NCBI RefSeq assembly: GCF_040459645.1
Contig: NZ_JARVHQ010000001.1
Span: forward strand, 3,596,001 to 3,660,000
Direction: 5' to 3'
Source: Bacillus cereus group sp. RP43
GTDB taxonomy: Bacteria; Bacillota; Bacilli; Bacillales; Bacillaceae_G
Length of the DNA stretch: 64,000 bases
The notes under the pieces were generated by a model, which did no database searches, was not told where the DNA came from, and saw only the letters and a program-made list of their open reading frames with translations. The position numbers and the translations under genes were made by a program. The number at the start of each line of letters is the position of its first letter. The stretch's first letter is position 1. Shown here in pieces: positions 8,558 through 16,344 of the stretch.

Positions 8558-9391
8558 TTAGGCTGCTCGTTTTTCTTTTTTTATCTTCGTTTCATATACG
8601 TATGTATCAAGCTTTAACTTTAACTTAGAAGGAATTTGTCCTCGGTAAAGCTCTGTGATTGCTTCTATTATAAACTTCTTCTCTGTATACAAATCTTCAA
8701 TGCCACGATACACTTTTTCAGATAACGGTATTGCAATCATGTTTGCAATAACAGATCCATACAATGTCGTCAACATAGCAACTGCCATCCCTGTACCAAT
8801 TTGCGATGTATCTTGCAAGTTTTGAAGCATAATAATAAGACCAATTAAAGTTCCTATCATACCCCACGCTGGAGCGAAATCACCAATCTTATCTAATAAT
8901 GTTGCTCCTTTTCTTAACTCATATACTTCTGTTTCAACATCTCTCATTAATACTTCTTTTAATTCTGCTTCATCATATCCACTTAACATTAAACGAATCC
9001 CCTTTTGAATAAAAGGATTGTCCACTTGCTCTCCATCAACTTCTAACGAGAGTAAACCATGTTTTTTAGACTTCTTTGAAAAATCAACGAACAAATCCGT
9101 TAACTGTTCTAGATTTTCCTCTCTTCTATGTAAAACAGTAAAAATACTTTTCGTATATTTTTTTATTTCTCCAAATCTATATGCCACAATAATTGTCGCT
9201 GTTGTTCCCCCTATAACGATCAAAATAGATGAAACATCTAAGAAATTTTTAAAAGCTTTTATTCCACCACCGCCAAGCATAATCGCTGCAATTAAAATAA
9301 CGAAACCTACTACAATGCCAAAGGGGCTAGAAATATCAAACTTCCTTTTTTTCCTTTGCGGTCTAGCTAATCCTTGATTTTCGTCTCCCAT
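8558..9391 (-). CDS. motA: MotA-type stator protein
   Basis: 277 residues with four membrane helices (about 22-42, 52-72, 172-192, 204-226) and a large cytoplasmic loop between helices 2 and 3. The conserved proline motif PAWGMIGTLIGL in helix 3 and the AVAMLTTLYGS stretch in helix 4 are typical. MotA surrounds MotB and contacts FliG in the rotor. It is first in a motA-motB operon with a clear SigA-type promoter; no SigD-type promoter is visible. Confidence 0.95.
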   Translation of the reverse strand: MGDENQGLARPQRKKRKFDISSPFGIVVGFVILIAAIMLGGGGIKAFKNFLDVSSILIVIGGTTATIIVAYRFGEIKKYTKSIFTVLHRREENLEQLTDLFVDFSKKSKKHGLLSLEVDGEQVDNPFIQKGIRLMLSGYDEAELKEVLMRDVETEVYELRKGATLLDKIGDFAPAWGMIGTLIGLIIMLQNLQDTSQIGTGMAVAMLTTLYGSVIANMIAIPLSEKVYRGIEDLYTEKKFIIEAITELYRGQIPSKLKLKLDTYVYETKIKKEKRAA

Positions 9392-9464
9392 ATTCCTGCC
9401 CTTCCTTTTTCGTTTTCGTAAAACATTTTTTTATTTTAATAATACGTTTTCACATATAACAATC

Positions 9465-9493
9465 ATTATACGCGTATCATCTATTTATCGCAA
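9465..9493 (-). promoter_or_regulatory. SigA-type promoter for motA-motB
   Basis: TTGCGA, 17-bp spacer, perfect TATAAT on the minus strand. Its -35 lies 13 bases from that of the divergent promoter. Confidence 0.7.
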
Positions 9494-9506
9494 TATACTC
9501 ATTAAA

Positions 9507-9534
9507 TTGACACATTTCATTTCCATATTAGAAT
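9507..9534 (+). promoter_or_regulatory. SigA-type promoter for the HD-domain gene
   Basis: Perfect TTGACA, 16-bp spacer, TAGAAT on the plus strand, 29 bases before the ATG. Confidence 0.7.
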
Positions 9535-9563
9535 TATAGTATGGAAATATGAGGAGGATCACG

Positions 9564-10166
9564 ATGGAACATAACATTTTACAAGTCATTGCATTAGCAG
9601 AAAAACTAAAATATGAAATGCGACATAGTTGGCTTTCTAACGGACGTCAAGAAAGTGTTGCTGAACATACGTGGCGTATGTCCCTAATGGCTATCTTAGT
9701 TGAGCCTTATTTGGATCAAAAAGTAAATATAGAAAAATTACTTAAAATGGTTATTATTCATGACCTTGTCGAAGCAGAAGCTGGTGATATTCCTGCCTTT
9801 GATACGATGAATAGCCGTGAATTACAATTACAAAAACAAAAAAATGAGCAAAAGGCTATTTTGAATATTAAACGTACACTAGAAGGTTCTCTTGGTGAAG
9901 AATTATACGATTTATGGATGGAGTTCGAAGCGAAAGAAACGTATGAAGCAAAAGTTGCTAACGCACTTGATAAACTTGAAGTGAAAATTCAACATAACGA
10001 AGCTGATATTGATACTTGGTTACCAATTGAGCATAAAATGACTTTCCAAGTTGGTAAACATACAGATTTTGACTCTTTCTTATCTAAATTACAAAAAATC
10101 ATTGAACAAGACGGAGAAAAAAAATTACTCGCTGCCGGCATTGACGTTGAAGCATGCAAAAAGTAA
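9564..10166 (+). CDS. HD-domain phosphohydrolase, YfbR/HDDC2-type 5'-deoxynucleotidase
   Basis: 200 residues. The HD signature is complete: RQESVAEHTWR supplies the first His, IIHDLVEAEAGDIPAFD the His-Asp pair and acidic residues, and a later LDKLE the distal Asp. YfbR-type enzymes remove the 5' phosphate from deoxynucleoside monophosphates; the exact substrate is not shown here. An upstream in-frame ATG at 9549 is part of the GAGGAGG ribosome site itself, so I start at 9564. It is transcribed alone and ends in a very long hairpin shared with hfq. Confidence 0.85.
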   Translation: MEHNILQVIALAEKLKYEMRHSWLSNGRQESVAEHTWRMSLMAILVEPYLDQKVNIEKLLKMVIIHDLVEAEAGDIPAFDTMNSRELQLQKQKNEQKAILNIKRTLEGSLGEELYDLWMEFEAKETYEAKVANALDKLEVKIQHNEADIDTWLPIEHKMTFQVGKHTDFDSFLSKLQKIIEQDGEKKLLAAGIDVEACKK

Positions 10167-10172
10167 CCATTT

Positions 10173-10217
10173 AATTATGAAATAAGACACTCATTTTGAG
10201 TGTCTTATTTCATAATT
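10173..10217. terminator. Long bidirectional terminator overlapping the end of hfq
   Basis: A perfect 21-bp stem (10173-10193 with 10197-10217) closes a 3-base loop. On the minus strand the stem contains the last four codons and stop of hfq. Confidence 0.85.
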
Positions 10218-10393
10218 GTTGATATTGCCTGCTTATAAATAAGTTGTTGTTTTCCATCTACTAATATTAATACTGTAAATCTATCTACTCCAACTACTTC
10301 CCCTACTATTCTTACTCCGCTCTTTAAAAATATAGTAACTACACCTTTTTCTTCTTTTATTTGCTTATACAACTCTTCTTGTAAGTGTTCCAT
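10205..10393 (-). CDS. hfq: Hfq-like RNA chaperone, atypical
   Basis: 62 residues with the Sm fold. The Sm1 region is TIFLKSGVRIVGEVVGVDRFTV, and Sm2 reads GKQQLIYKQAIST. The family norm is YKHAI; the histidine of the proximal RNA-binding rim is Gln here. The N-terminus (EELYKQIKEEKGV) also departs from the usual QDQFLNxxRKxxxxV. The B. anthracis group carries two chromosomal Hfq proteins, of which Hfq1 is divergent and forms less stable hexamers; this gene matches that type by sequence character. It sits 54 bases from a Spo0E-like gene on the same strand. Confidence 0.88.
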   Translation of the reverse strand: MEHLQEELYKQIKEEKGVVTIFLKSGVRIVGEVVGVDRFTVLILVDGKQQLIYKQAISTIMK

Positions 10394-10447
10394 AACTGTT
10401 TTCCCCTTTACAAATAAATAATCCTAATATAAAAAAATAAAGATTAG

Positions 10448-10612
10448 TCACTTATATACTTTGTCTTTTATATTCATAAACTTATTAATTAGTATATCTA
10501 AATCTCGACTAAATAACAAAACTTTATTATGATCTAATCCATGCCTAGCAACAAGTTGAATTAACTCTTTCTTTTTGTGTTCTATTTTATTGTGTAATTG
10601 TCCCATCTCCAT
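10448..10612 (-). CDS. Spo0E-like aspartyl-phosphate phosphatase
   Basis: Small Spo0E-family proteins dephosphorylate Spo0A-P and delay sporulation. The family motif S(Q/R)(E/D)LD is present as FSRDLDILINKFM, preceded by the pair of amphipathic helices with LHNKIEHKKKELIQLVARHG. The frame stays open to 10672, but that stretch holds a TATAAT on the same strand, and AAAGGGAG precedes the ATG codons at 10612 and 10606. I use 10612, giving 54 residues, the usual family size. In B. anthracis a Spo0E-like gene lies in this same neighbourhood. Confidence 0.85.
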   Translation of the reverse strand: MEMGQLHNKIEHKKKELIQLVARHGLDHNKVLLFSRDLDILINKFMNIKDKVYK

Positions 10613-10654
10613 CTCTATACTAAAACTCCCTTTTCCCATAATATTACTTGTAAA

Positions 10655-10660
10655 ATTATA
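10655..10660 (-). promoter_or_regulatory. Candidate -10 box of the spo0E-like gene
   Basis: Perfect TATAAT on the minus strand, 43 bases before the chosen ATG. The -35 region is T-rich without a clear hexamer. The box lies inside the longer open frame and argues against the upstream start. Confidence 0.4.
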
Positions 10661-10672
10661 GTACATTTTCAA

Positions 10673-10970
10673 TCATAAAAAAATAAAAAAATGGTTTTTT
10701 TTACAAATTTTATATTTATGAAAAGAAATTTTAATGTAATTGTAAGTTACATACCCCTTTCATTTATAATACATTCACCTAGTATACACTTCCATATTGT
10801 TTTACCATTTTCAAAAAAGCGCTATGAAAATAAGTAAATATCATATCTAAATCAGCTCACAGGCTCTTGTCTAATTAGAAGTAAGACTTGCTCCTTTTCC
10901 AAATAAAAACATATCTTATAAAGTAATCCATTGGTTATATAGATTAATTTCCTAAAAAGGAGGAAAAAAC
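10673..10970. other. AT-rich spacer without a long gene
   Basis: No coding frame with a ribosome site is seen. A CATATCTTA at 10910-10918 fits the -10 pattern CATANNNTA of mother-cell sigma factors (SigE/SigK) and would lie about 50 bases before yjcZ, but no convincing -35 is present. Confidence 0.4.
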
Positions 10971-11087
10971 ATGAGCTTTGGTGGTAGTTGCGCTGGTTTC
11001 GGCGGTGGATTTGCTTTACTCATCGTACTATTCATCCTTCTAATCATTATCGGATGTAGCTGTTGGGGTGGCGGCGGAGGGTTTTAA
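10971..11087 (+). CDS. YjcZ-family spore-associated membrane microprotein
   Basis: 38 codons starting at an ATG 5 bases after AAAGGAGG-type sequence. Glycine- and serine-rich ends (MSFGGSCAGFGGG and CWGGGGGF) flank one hydrophobic helix (ALLIVLFILLIIIG). This is the layout of the YjcZ sporulation family, tiny proteins found in spores of bacilli. Too short for a usual ORF scan. It is followed by a good terminator and stands alone. Its role is unknown even in the family. Confidence 0.88.
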   Translation: MSFGGSCAGFGGGFALLIVLFILLIIIGCSCWGGGGGF

Positions 11088-11151
11088 ATATAATACGTAT
11101 CCTTTTCGCTAAACTCTAAATGAATAAAATATGTTAACTAAAAACTATACG

Positions 11152-11179
11152 AAAACAGCTCATATTTGAGCTGTTTTTT
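11152..11179 (+). terminator. Terminator after yjcZ-like gene
   Basis: AAAACAGCTCA pairs with TGAGCTGTTTT, 4-base loop, followed by T-run. Confidence 0.9.
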
Positions 11180-11279
11180 CATACTTTCGTATGAATTTAT
11201 GTCCCTCTTATTTGCGATTTCAATAAACAAAACATCGTTTAATATAAAATAAGAAACATTCTTACTAAGGAGGATTATA

Positions 11280-11747
11280 ATGATTAAAGGTCTTTATGAA
11301 GCACATTTACCTGTCTGTAATTTAGAAATTTCGATACCTTTTTATGAATCACTGGGGTTAAAATTATATAAACGAGACAAAGATATCGCCTTCTTTTGGA
11401 TTGTAGAAAATGAAAGTTGGATTGGTCTTTGGGAAGGAAAAGAATACAAAGTCAATTATCATCCATCCTTACGACATATCGCTTTCCAAGTAAGCTTACA
11501 CGATTTAGAAAACGCAATACACTGGCTCAAACAGAAAGGAATTCCAGTGCGAAAAGACTTTGGAATGGAGCCAATTGAGCCAATCGTTTTTCCAGAATTA
11601 GCACACGCCTCCGTATATTTTAACGATCCTGATGGAAATAGTTTAGAATTCATTGCACAATTACCTGTTGGACTACCTAAAGCGGAGAAAATGTATTTAA
11701 GTGAATGGAAAAAGCATGTACAAACATCGCCAATAGATAGGAATTAA
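11280..11747 (+). CDS. VOC-superfamily (glyoxalase/dioxygenase-like) protein
   Basis: 155 residues, one vicinal-oxygen-chelate fold with two beta-alpha-beta-beta-beta modules. The first opens AHLPVCNLEISIPFYESLGL; the second holds RHIAFQV and ends in FNDPDGNSLEFIAQLP, giving the His and Glu metal ligands typical of the family. Members detoxify methylglyoxal, bind antibiotics or modify fosfomycin; substrate here is unknown. AAGGAGG precedes the ATG. The next gene, an MFS exporter, starts 6 bases after the stop, so the two form an operon. Confidence 0.85.
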   Translation: MIKGLYEAHLPVCNLEISIPFYESLGLKLYKRDKDIAFFWIVENESWIGLWEGKEYKVNYHPSLRHIAFQVSLHDLENAIHWLKQKGIPVRKDFGMEPIEPIVFPELAHASVYFNDPDGNSLEFIAQLPVGLPKAEKMYLSEWKKHVQTSPIDRN

Positions 11748-11752
11748 TTTTT

Positions 11753-12976
11753 ATGTCAGTGCAATCAGTTTCTTATTCCACACTTCTTAGAACAAATACA
11801 CACTTCAAAAAACTATTTTATGGTCAAACGTTAAGCGTACTTGGAGATTGGTTTCATACTGTAGCTTTATTGACATTCATCTATAGCGTAACAGAATCTC
11901 CATTTATGATAGCACTCACCTTTATGAGCAAAGGATTACCTCAACTCCTTCTCAGCCCATTCATAGGCGGAATTGTAGACCGTTTTTCGAAAAAGAAAAT
12001 TATGATTTTTACCGATATTTTACGAGGAATTATCGTCCTCACTTATTTATTAGCATTCTATAAGATTGAAATTATTTTCATTTCTAATATATGTTTATCG
12101 GTACTCTCTTGCTTATTCGAGCCTGCTAAGCAATCAACTCTAAAAAATATCGTACATCAAAAGCATTTAGTAACCGCTAACTCTCTTTCTAGTACAATCA
12201 ATGGTTTTATGTCTATTATGGGAGCCTCTTTAGGTGGGCTCATTGCACAATCTTTAAGTATCGAGATTGCCTTTTTTATTAATAGCCTATCATACTTTAT
12301 TTCAGCCTATATTATTTATAAAATAAAGATTCCTTCTCGTGACACTTTTAGCACGAAAAAAGCATTTTTTACTGATATAAAAGATGGTTATACATACATA
12401 TTACAAAGAAAAATTATTTTAACATTAATTCTTGTCGGAATTTCATGGGGAATTATTGGAGGTGCTTATCAGCTACTCTTAACAATCTATGCCGAAAGAA
12501 TTTTCCACACTAACATTGGAATTTTATATACGGTTCAAGGGGCTGGACTTATGATTGGTAGCCTTCTCGTTAACCTATATATATCTAAAAATGAAGACAA
12601 GATGAAAAGAGCATTTGGTTGGGCCTATTTACTACAAGGAATTTTCTTTCTCGGATTCATTCTATCCGATCAACTTATTATCGGTATCATTACATTACTC
12701 TGTATGCGTATAGCAGGAGGAATCATCGTTCCACTAGATACAACACTGCTCCAAACTTATACGCACGAGAATATGCTTGGTAAAGTTTTCTCTTTTCATT
12801 ACTCTATTTATGGTTCACTTATACAGTTATCTATGTTCATTACAGGATGGCTTTTAGAAACCCTTTCTCCGCAAGTCATTGGTAGCGTGTTAGCTATATG
12901 TTGTATTTTTGTTAGTTTTATATGGCTTTTCTTGTTTTATCGCGGTGAGCTTAGTGAAGAATCTACTATCACTTAA
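11753..12976 (+). CDS. MFS exporter (MFS_3 type)
   Basis: 407 residues, about 12 membrane helices. Motif A after helix 2 reads GGIVDRFSKKKIM, and the opening GQTLSVLGDWFHTVALLTFIY is the signature of the MFS_3 group of drug and macrolide-type exporters. Co-transcribed with the VOC gene, which suggests a joint detoxification or efflux role; that is inference. The ribosome site is weak (ATAGGA), consistent with coupling to the preceding stop. A second MFS_3 exporter lies 600 bases downstream. Confidence 0.88.
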   Translation: MSVQSVSYSTLLRTNTHFKKLFYGQTLSVLGDWFHTVALLTFIYSVTESPFMIALTFMSKGLPQLLLSPFIGGIVDRFSKKKIMIFTDILRGIIVLTYLLAFYKIEIIFISNICLSVLSCLFEPAKQSTLKNIVHQKHLVTANSLSSTINGFMSIMGASLGGLIAQSLSIEIAFFINSLSYFISAYIIYKIKIPSRDTFSTKKAFFTDIKDGYTYILQRKIILTLILVGISWGIIGGAYQLLLTIYAERIFHTNIGILYTVQGAGLMIGSLLVNLYISKNEDKMKRAFGWAYLLQGIFFLGFILSDQLIIGIITLLCMRIAGGIIVPLDTTLLQTYTHENMLGKVFSFHYSIYGSLIQLSMFITGWLLETLSPQVIGSVLAICCIFVSFIWLFLFYRGELSEESTIT

Positions 12977-13003
12977 TAGCATGTTTATGTACATGCTATT
13001 TTT
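12975..13003 (+). terminator. Terminator after first MFS gene
   Basis: AATAGCATGT pairs with ACATGCTATT, 6-base loop, T-run follows. The stem begins in the stop codon. Confidence 0.8.
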
Positions 13004-13046
13004 ACTTTTGTCGAAATTTACAGGAAAAAGGCGATTTATTTCTCTT

Positions 13047-13068
13047 ACGTTCTAATTTTTTAGAATGT
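13047..13068 (+). promoter_or_regulatory. Palindromic operator candidate of the ArsR-type gene
   Basis: TTCTAA-tttt-TTAGAA with partly matching flanks, 37 bases before the regulator's ATG. A TACAAT (13068-13073) follows directly, so a bound dimer would cover the promoter. Autorepression is inferred. Confidence 0.5.
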
Positions 13069-13104
13069 ACAATAAATTCAGATTATAAGAAAGGAGTTAA
13101 CATA

Positions 13105-13554
13105 ATGTTTGACGATCGACTTACCATTTCAGCTGAACAACAAAAGCTAATTTCCAACGCAACTCGTATTCAAATTCTTCACCTTTTAAAGGATGATTCA
13201 CTCACTGCAAAACAAGTAGCTACTAAACTAAATAAATCGGCTGGTAGCGTTCACTATCACATTCAAATTTTATATGACGGAGGCTTACTTGAATTAGTAG
13301 AGACAAAGGAAAAACGGGGAATTATAGAAAAATATTACAAAGCAAAGTCTGCTCATTTCTATATTGAAGAAGCGGGCACGGAAGGAACAAATACAGGGAG
13401 CCATATTGTCTCTCATTTATTTTTAACTCCAGAGGAATTACAACAACTCACTTGGGAAATTTCACAAGTATTATTACGCTGGGAAAGCAAAACCGCTCGT
13501 CAATCAGCCTCAGAAGAAGAATACGCTATTTCCTGCCGTATAAAAAAACAATGA
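13105..13554 (+). CDS. ArsR-type winged-helix regulator
   Basis: 149 residues. The winged helix covers about 15-80: ATRIQILHLLKDDSLTAKQVATKL for helices 1-3, then NKSAGSVHYHIQIL as recognition helix and a wing ending in the tyrosine-rich EKYYKAKS. No metal-binding CxC is seen, so it is unlikely to be a classical metal sensor. The C-terminal half is of a kind found in regulators paired with transporters. Its stop lies 13 bases before the next MFS gene, so it probably controls that exporter and itself through the palindrome upstream. Confidence 0.88.
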   Translation: MFDDRLTISAEQQKLISNATRIQILHLLKDDSLTAKQVATKLNKSAGSVHYHIQILYDGGLLELVETKEKRGIIEKYYKAKSAHFYIEEAGTEGTNTGSHIVSHLFLTPEELQQLTWEISQVLLRWESKTARQSASEEEYAISCRIKKQ

Positions 13555-13567
13555 AAGAAAGGTCCAT

Positions 13568-14815
13568 ATGCCCATGAAAAATAAACTATTATTATTGTCG
13601 GGGACAGGCATTTCTCGTTTAGGGGATTTTATGTACCTCATAGCTCTAAACTTAATGGTGTTAAATAGCACAAACTCTCCCGCTGCTGTAGCAGGATTAT
13701 GGATTGTGGGTCCAATTGCCACCGTTGTTACAAAAATATGGTCTGGTAGTATAGTAGATCGATTAAACAAACGGTCAATTATGCTCATCACAGATATTAT
13801 TCGAGCCGCTCTCATTGGCTGTATTCCACTATTTGATTCTATTTGGGCAATTTATATTTTTATCTTTTTGACTCGCATTGCTACATCATTTTTCGATCCA
13901 GCTTCATTCACTTATAAAACAATGCTCATACCAGCTGAAGAGCGTACCCAATTTAATGCCTGGAATAGCCTATGTACAAATGGGGCTTTTATTATCGGTC
14001 CAGCTCTTGCTGGAATACTTCTCACTACATACTCGGCAGCCTTTGTTATTTACTGCAACTCAATTTCATTTCTACTTTCTACCATTCTCATTTACTTCTT
14101 GCCAAATATCACATTACAAACTAAGCAAAACGAAGAGGTTGCAAATACTTTCGTACAAACGTTACGAAGTGATTGGAAACAAGTCTTTTCATTCGCACGA
14201 ACTGAAACTTATATTATTCTCGTATTCGTTTTATTTCAAGCTACGATGCTTGTCTCTATGGCACTTGATTCACAAGAAGTTGTATTTACAAGACAAGTAC
14301 TGTTTTTATCAGATGTAGAATATAGCATGCTTGTTAGTATAACCGGAGCAGCTTACGTTTGCGGTTCATTTCTTGTCTCTCTCTTTGCAAAACGATTACC
14401 GATTCAACATTGTATCGGCTTAGGTATGGTTTTTACAGCAATAGGCTATGTGATTTTCGCCTTTTCAAATTCATTTATAGTCGCAGCAAGTGGCTTCATT
14501 TTACTTGGAATTTCTTCATCATTTGCTGGTACTGGCTTTATAACATTTTATCAAAATAACATCCCTGTACATATGATAGGACGTATCGATAGCGTGTTTG
14601 ATTCAATAAAAAATTTCATCCAAATCTTTTTCATTTTAGCAATTGGAGCATCCGCACAATTTCTTTCCGTTCAAATTACTGTAATCAGTAGTTCATTACT
14701 CATTCTTTTCCTTTCCTGTTTATTAGCAATCCGGGTAATGACGCCTTCACGAGAAAAATATTTTAACGTATTATCCGAAAGAAGTCTCCTTCCTCAAGCG
14801 TGTGAAAAACGATAG
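13568..14815 (+). CDS. MFS exporter (MFS_3 type), partner of ArsR-type regulator
   Basis: 415 residues, about 12 membrane helices. Helix 1 reads SRLGDFMYLIALNLMVL and motif A WSGSIVDRLNKRSIM, the MFS_3 pattern also seen in bacilysin- and enterobactin-type exporters. ATG 13568 is five bases from AAAGG; a second ATG at 13574 is also possible. It shares an operon with the regulator upstream. The gene ends 8 bases before a decayed bcr1-like repeat. Confidence 0.88.
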   Translation: MPMKNKLLLLSGTGISRLGDFMYLIALNLMVLNSTNSPAAVAGLWIVGPIATVVTKIWSGSIVDRLNKRSIMLITDIIRAALIGCIPLFDSIWAIYIFIFLTRIATSFFDPASFTYKTMLIPAEERTQFNAWNSLCTNGAFIIGPALAGILLTTYSAAFVIYCNSISFLLSTILIYFLPNITLQTKQNEEVANTFVQTLRSDWKQVFSFARTETYIILVFVLFQATMLVSMALDSQEVVFTRQVLFLSDVEYSMLVSITGAAYVCGSFLVSLFAKRLPIQHCIGLGMVFTAIGYVIFAFSNSFIVAASGFILLGISSSFAGTGFITFYQNNIPVHMIGRIDSVFDSIKNFIQIFFILAIGASAQFLSVQITVISSSLLILFLSCLLAIRVMTPSREKYFNVLSERSLLPQACEKR

Positions 14816-14823
14816 TCTAGCGA

Positions 14824-14875
14824 TAGGTGGGAGGCGGACTGCATAAAACCCCCACTGATTAAAATTTCACTTTAT
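14824..14875 (+). repeat. Remnant of bcr1-like dispersed repeat
   Basis: Only the right part remains: TAGGTGGGAG... then CCCCCACTGATTAAAATTTCAC and the flanking TTTAT (14871-14875). It matches the right end of the full copy at 24806-24968. The left half and left TTTAT are missing. Confidence 0.65.
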
Positions 14876-14916
14876 GTTAAAATATTTATTGGATCTGATT
14901 ATGTAGGGGGGCTATT

Positions 14917-15642
14917 TTGGAGATTATATTCATTTTCATATGTATTATATTAGTAGCTTCTATTTTACAAACAAGTACCGGTTTTGGCTTTTCTATTATG
15001 GCAACACCTTTTTTACTCATGTTATTTCTACCACAAGAAGCTATACAAATAAATATCATTTTATCATTAATTATTTCCATATCACTCATTTGGAAAATAA
15101 GAATGGACATTGATTTTATTCTACTGAAAAGATTAATTTTCGGAAGTATAGTTGGTGTTCCTTTTGGTATTTTAATTTTCATTTCCATTAACATCAACAC
15201 ATTTAAATTAGCAATTAGCATCCTGCTCTTACTATTAACGTTGATGCTAATATGCAACTTTAAGATTAAATCAACAAAATCTAGAGATTTCTTAGTGGGT
15301 GGATTATCTGGTCTTTTAACGACAAGTATCGGTATGCCAGGTCCTCCCCTGTTACTTTATTTTACAGGAACTGATACAAAAAAAGAGAAGTTAAGAGCAA
15401 CTACTTTAGCTTTTTATCTGTTTATATATTTCATTAGTCTGATGACTCAAATACTCTTTACTGGCACTAACAAAACAATTTGGGAATCAAGTTTTTATGC
15501 AATGCCAATTGTATTTTTAGGTTTGTTTATAGGACAAATTATTTTCAAATGGCTTAATCAACGGATTTTTAAAATATTTACGTACATCCTTTTAAGTTGT
15601 ACGGGGGGTTATCTTCTTATTGAAAGTTTGAATTCGTTATAG
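14917..15642 (+). CDS. TSUP (TauE/SafE) family membrane permease
   Basis: 241 residues with 7-8 membrane helices. Typical family motifs are GFGFSIMATPFLL in the first repeat and GGLSGLLTTSIGMPGPPLLLYF in the second. TSUP proteins move sulfite, sulfonates or other organic anions; the substrate is not shown. It begins at TTG 14917, placed six bases after a G6 ribosome site, with no ATG nearby. It stands alone downstream of the repeat remnant. Confidence 0.87.
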   Translation: MEIIFIFICIILVASILQTSTGFGFSIMATPFLLMLFLPQEAIQINIILSLIISISLIWKIRMDIDFILLKRLIFGSIVGVPFGILIFISININTFKLAISILLLLLTLMLICNFKIKSTKSRDFLVGGLSGLLTTSIGMPGPPLLLYFTGTDTKKEKLRATTLAFYLFIYFISLMTQILFTGTNKTIWESSFYAMPIVFLGLFIGQIIFKWLNQRIFKIFTYILLSCTGGYLLIESLNSL

Positions 15643-15834
15643 AAAATGCTTTAGATTGCGCAATAACAGCTTGGTTTAAATGAAATTATTGTTGTATTTT
15701 TAAGTACGGTGCAGTATTTCACTCCAAAAATAAAATAACTTTATTTTCAGTTTACAAGTACTAATCCACTAGTAATTCTTTCATAAGTAGATCATTTGAA
15801 AACTACAAGATCCTTTTAATACTAATTAAACGAT

Positions 15835-15860
15835 AAAAAGCGGCTATTATGCCGCTTTTT
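15835..15860. terminator. Bidirectional terminator
   Basis: AAAAAGCGGC pairs with GCCGCTTTTT, 6-base loop. It serves the sigma remnant on - and possibly the permease on +. The 190 bases between it and the permease hold nothing I recognise. Confidence 0.9.
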
Positions 15861-15864
15861 ATTT

Positions 15865-16161
15865 TTATATTAAATATGGTAAAGCTAGAAGGCTACCCAT
15901 CGCTATTACAAATACACTAAAGAAAATCATCCAAGATTTTAAGTTTCCCTTTTCTATATCAAATTGGTCGATATTAAACCAGATGACAGTAAATACATCG
16001 TTATAACAATCATCCACATATTGTTTCTCAATAGGGGTACTTAATGATTTATGAATAATGTATAAAACTAATTTTCCATATTGATCAATCACTTCTTTCA
16101 AAGCATCTTGATCGCGTTTTTTCATAGCTATAATTAAATCCTCTTCAGAATTGAAAATCAT
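15865..16161 (-). pseudogene. Truncated ECF sigma factor, region 2 only, fused to a membrane tail
   Basis: 98 residues from ATG 16161, which is nine bases after AGGAAGG. Residues about 5-75 match ECF sigma region 2: EEDLIIAMKKRDQDALKEVIDQYGKLV, then the DVFTVIWFNI helix that binds core and -10, and the closing KGNLKSWM. In complete ECF factors the next words are 'LxxIARN' and region 4 follows; here the chain instead runs into a hydrophobic helix (FFSVFVIAMGSLLALPYL) and stops. Region 4 and hence -35 recognition is missing. The tail looks like an anti-sigma membrane segment, so an internal deletion joining two genes is likely. Confidence 0.75.
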
Positions 16162-16307
16162 AAACATCATCCTTCCTCAGTTCCCCTTTAGCAGCTGCTT
16201 TTACTTACTATTGGCATTTCATTCTCATTTTCTATCACTTTTGTAAAAATTTATTAATTTTTATTTCTAAGTATATGATAACAAACAAAACACATTTCCC
16301 CTTCCAA

Positions 16308-16342
16308 AAAAAGACAAACCTACATCTCAGGTTTGTCTTTTT
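16308..16342 (-). terminator. Terminator after nitroreductase gene
   Basis: AAAAAGACAAACC pairs with GGTTTGTCTTTTT, 9-base loop. It also gives a T-run on +. Confidence 0.9.
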
Positions 16343-16344
16343 AC

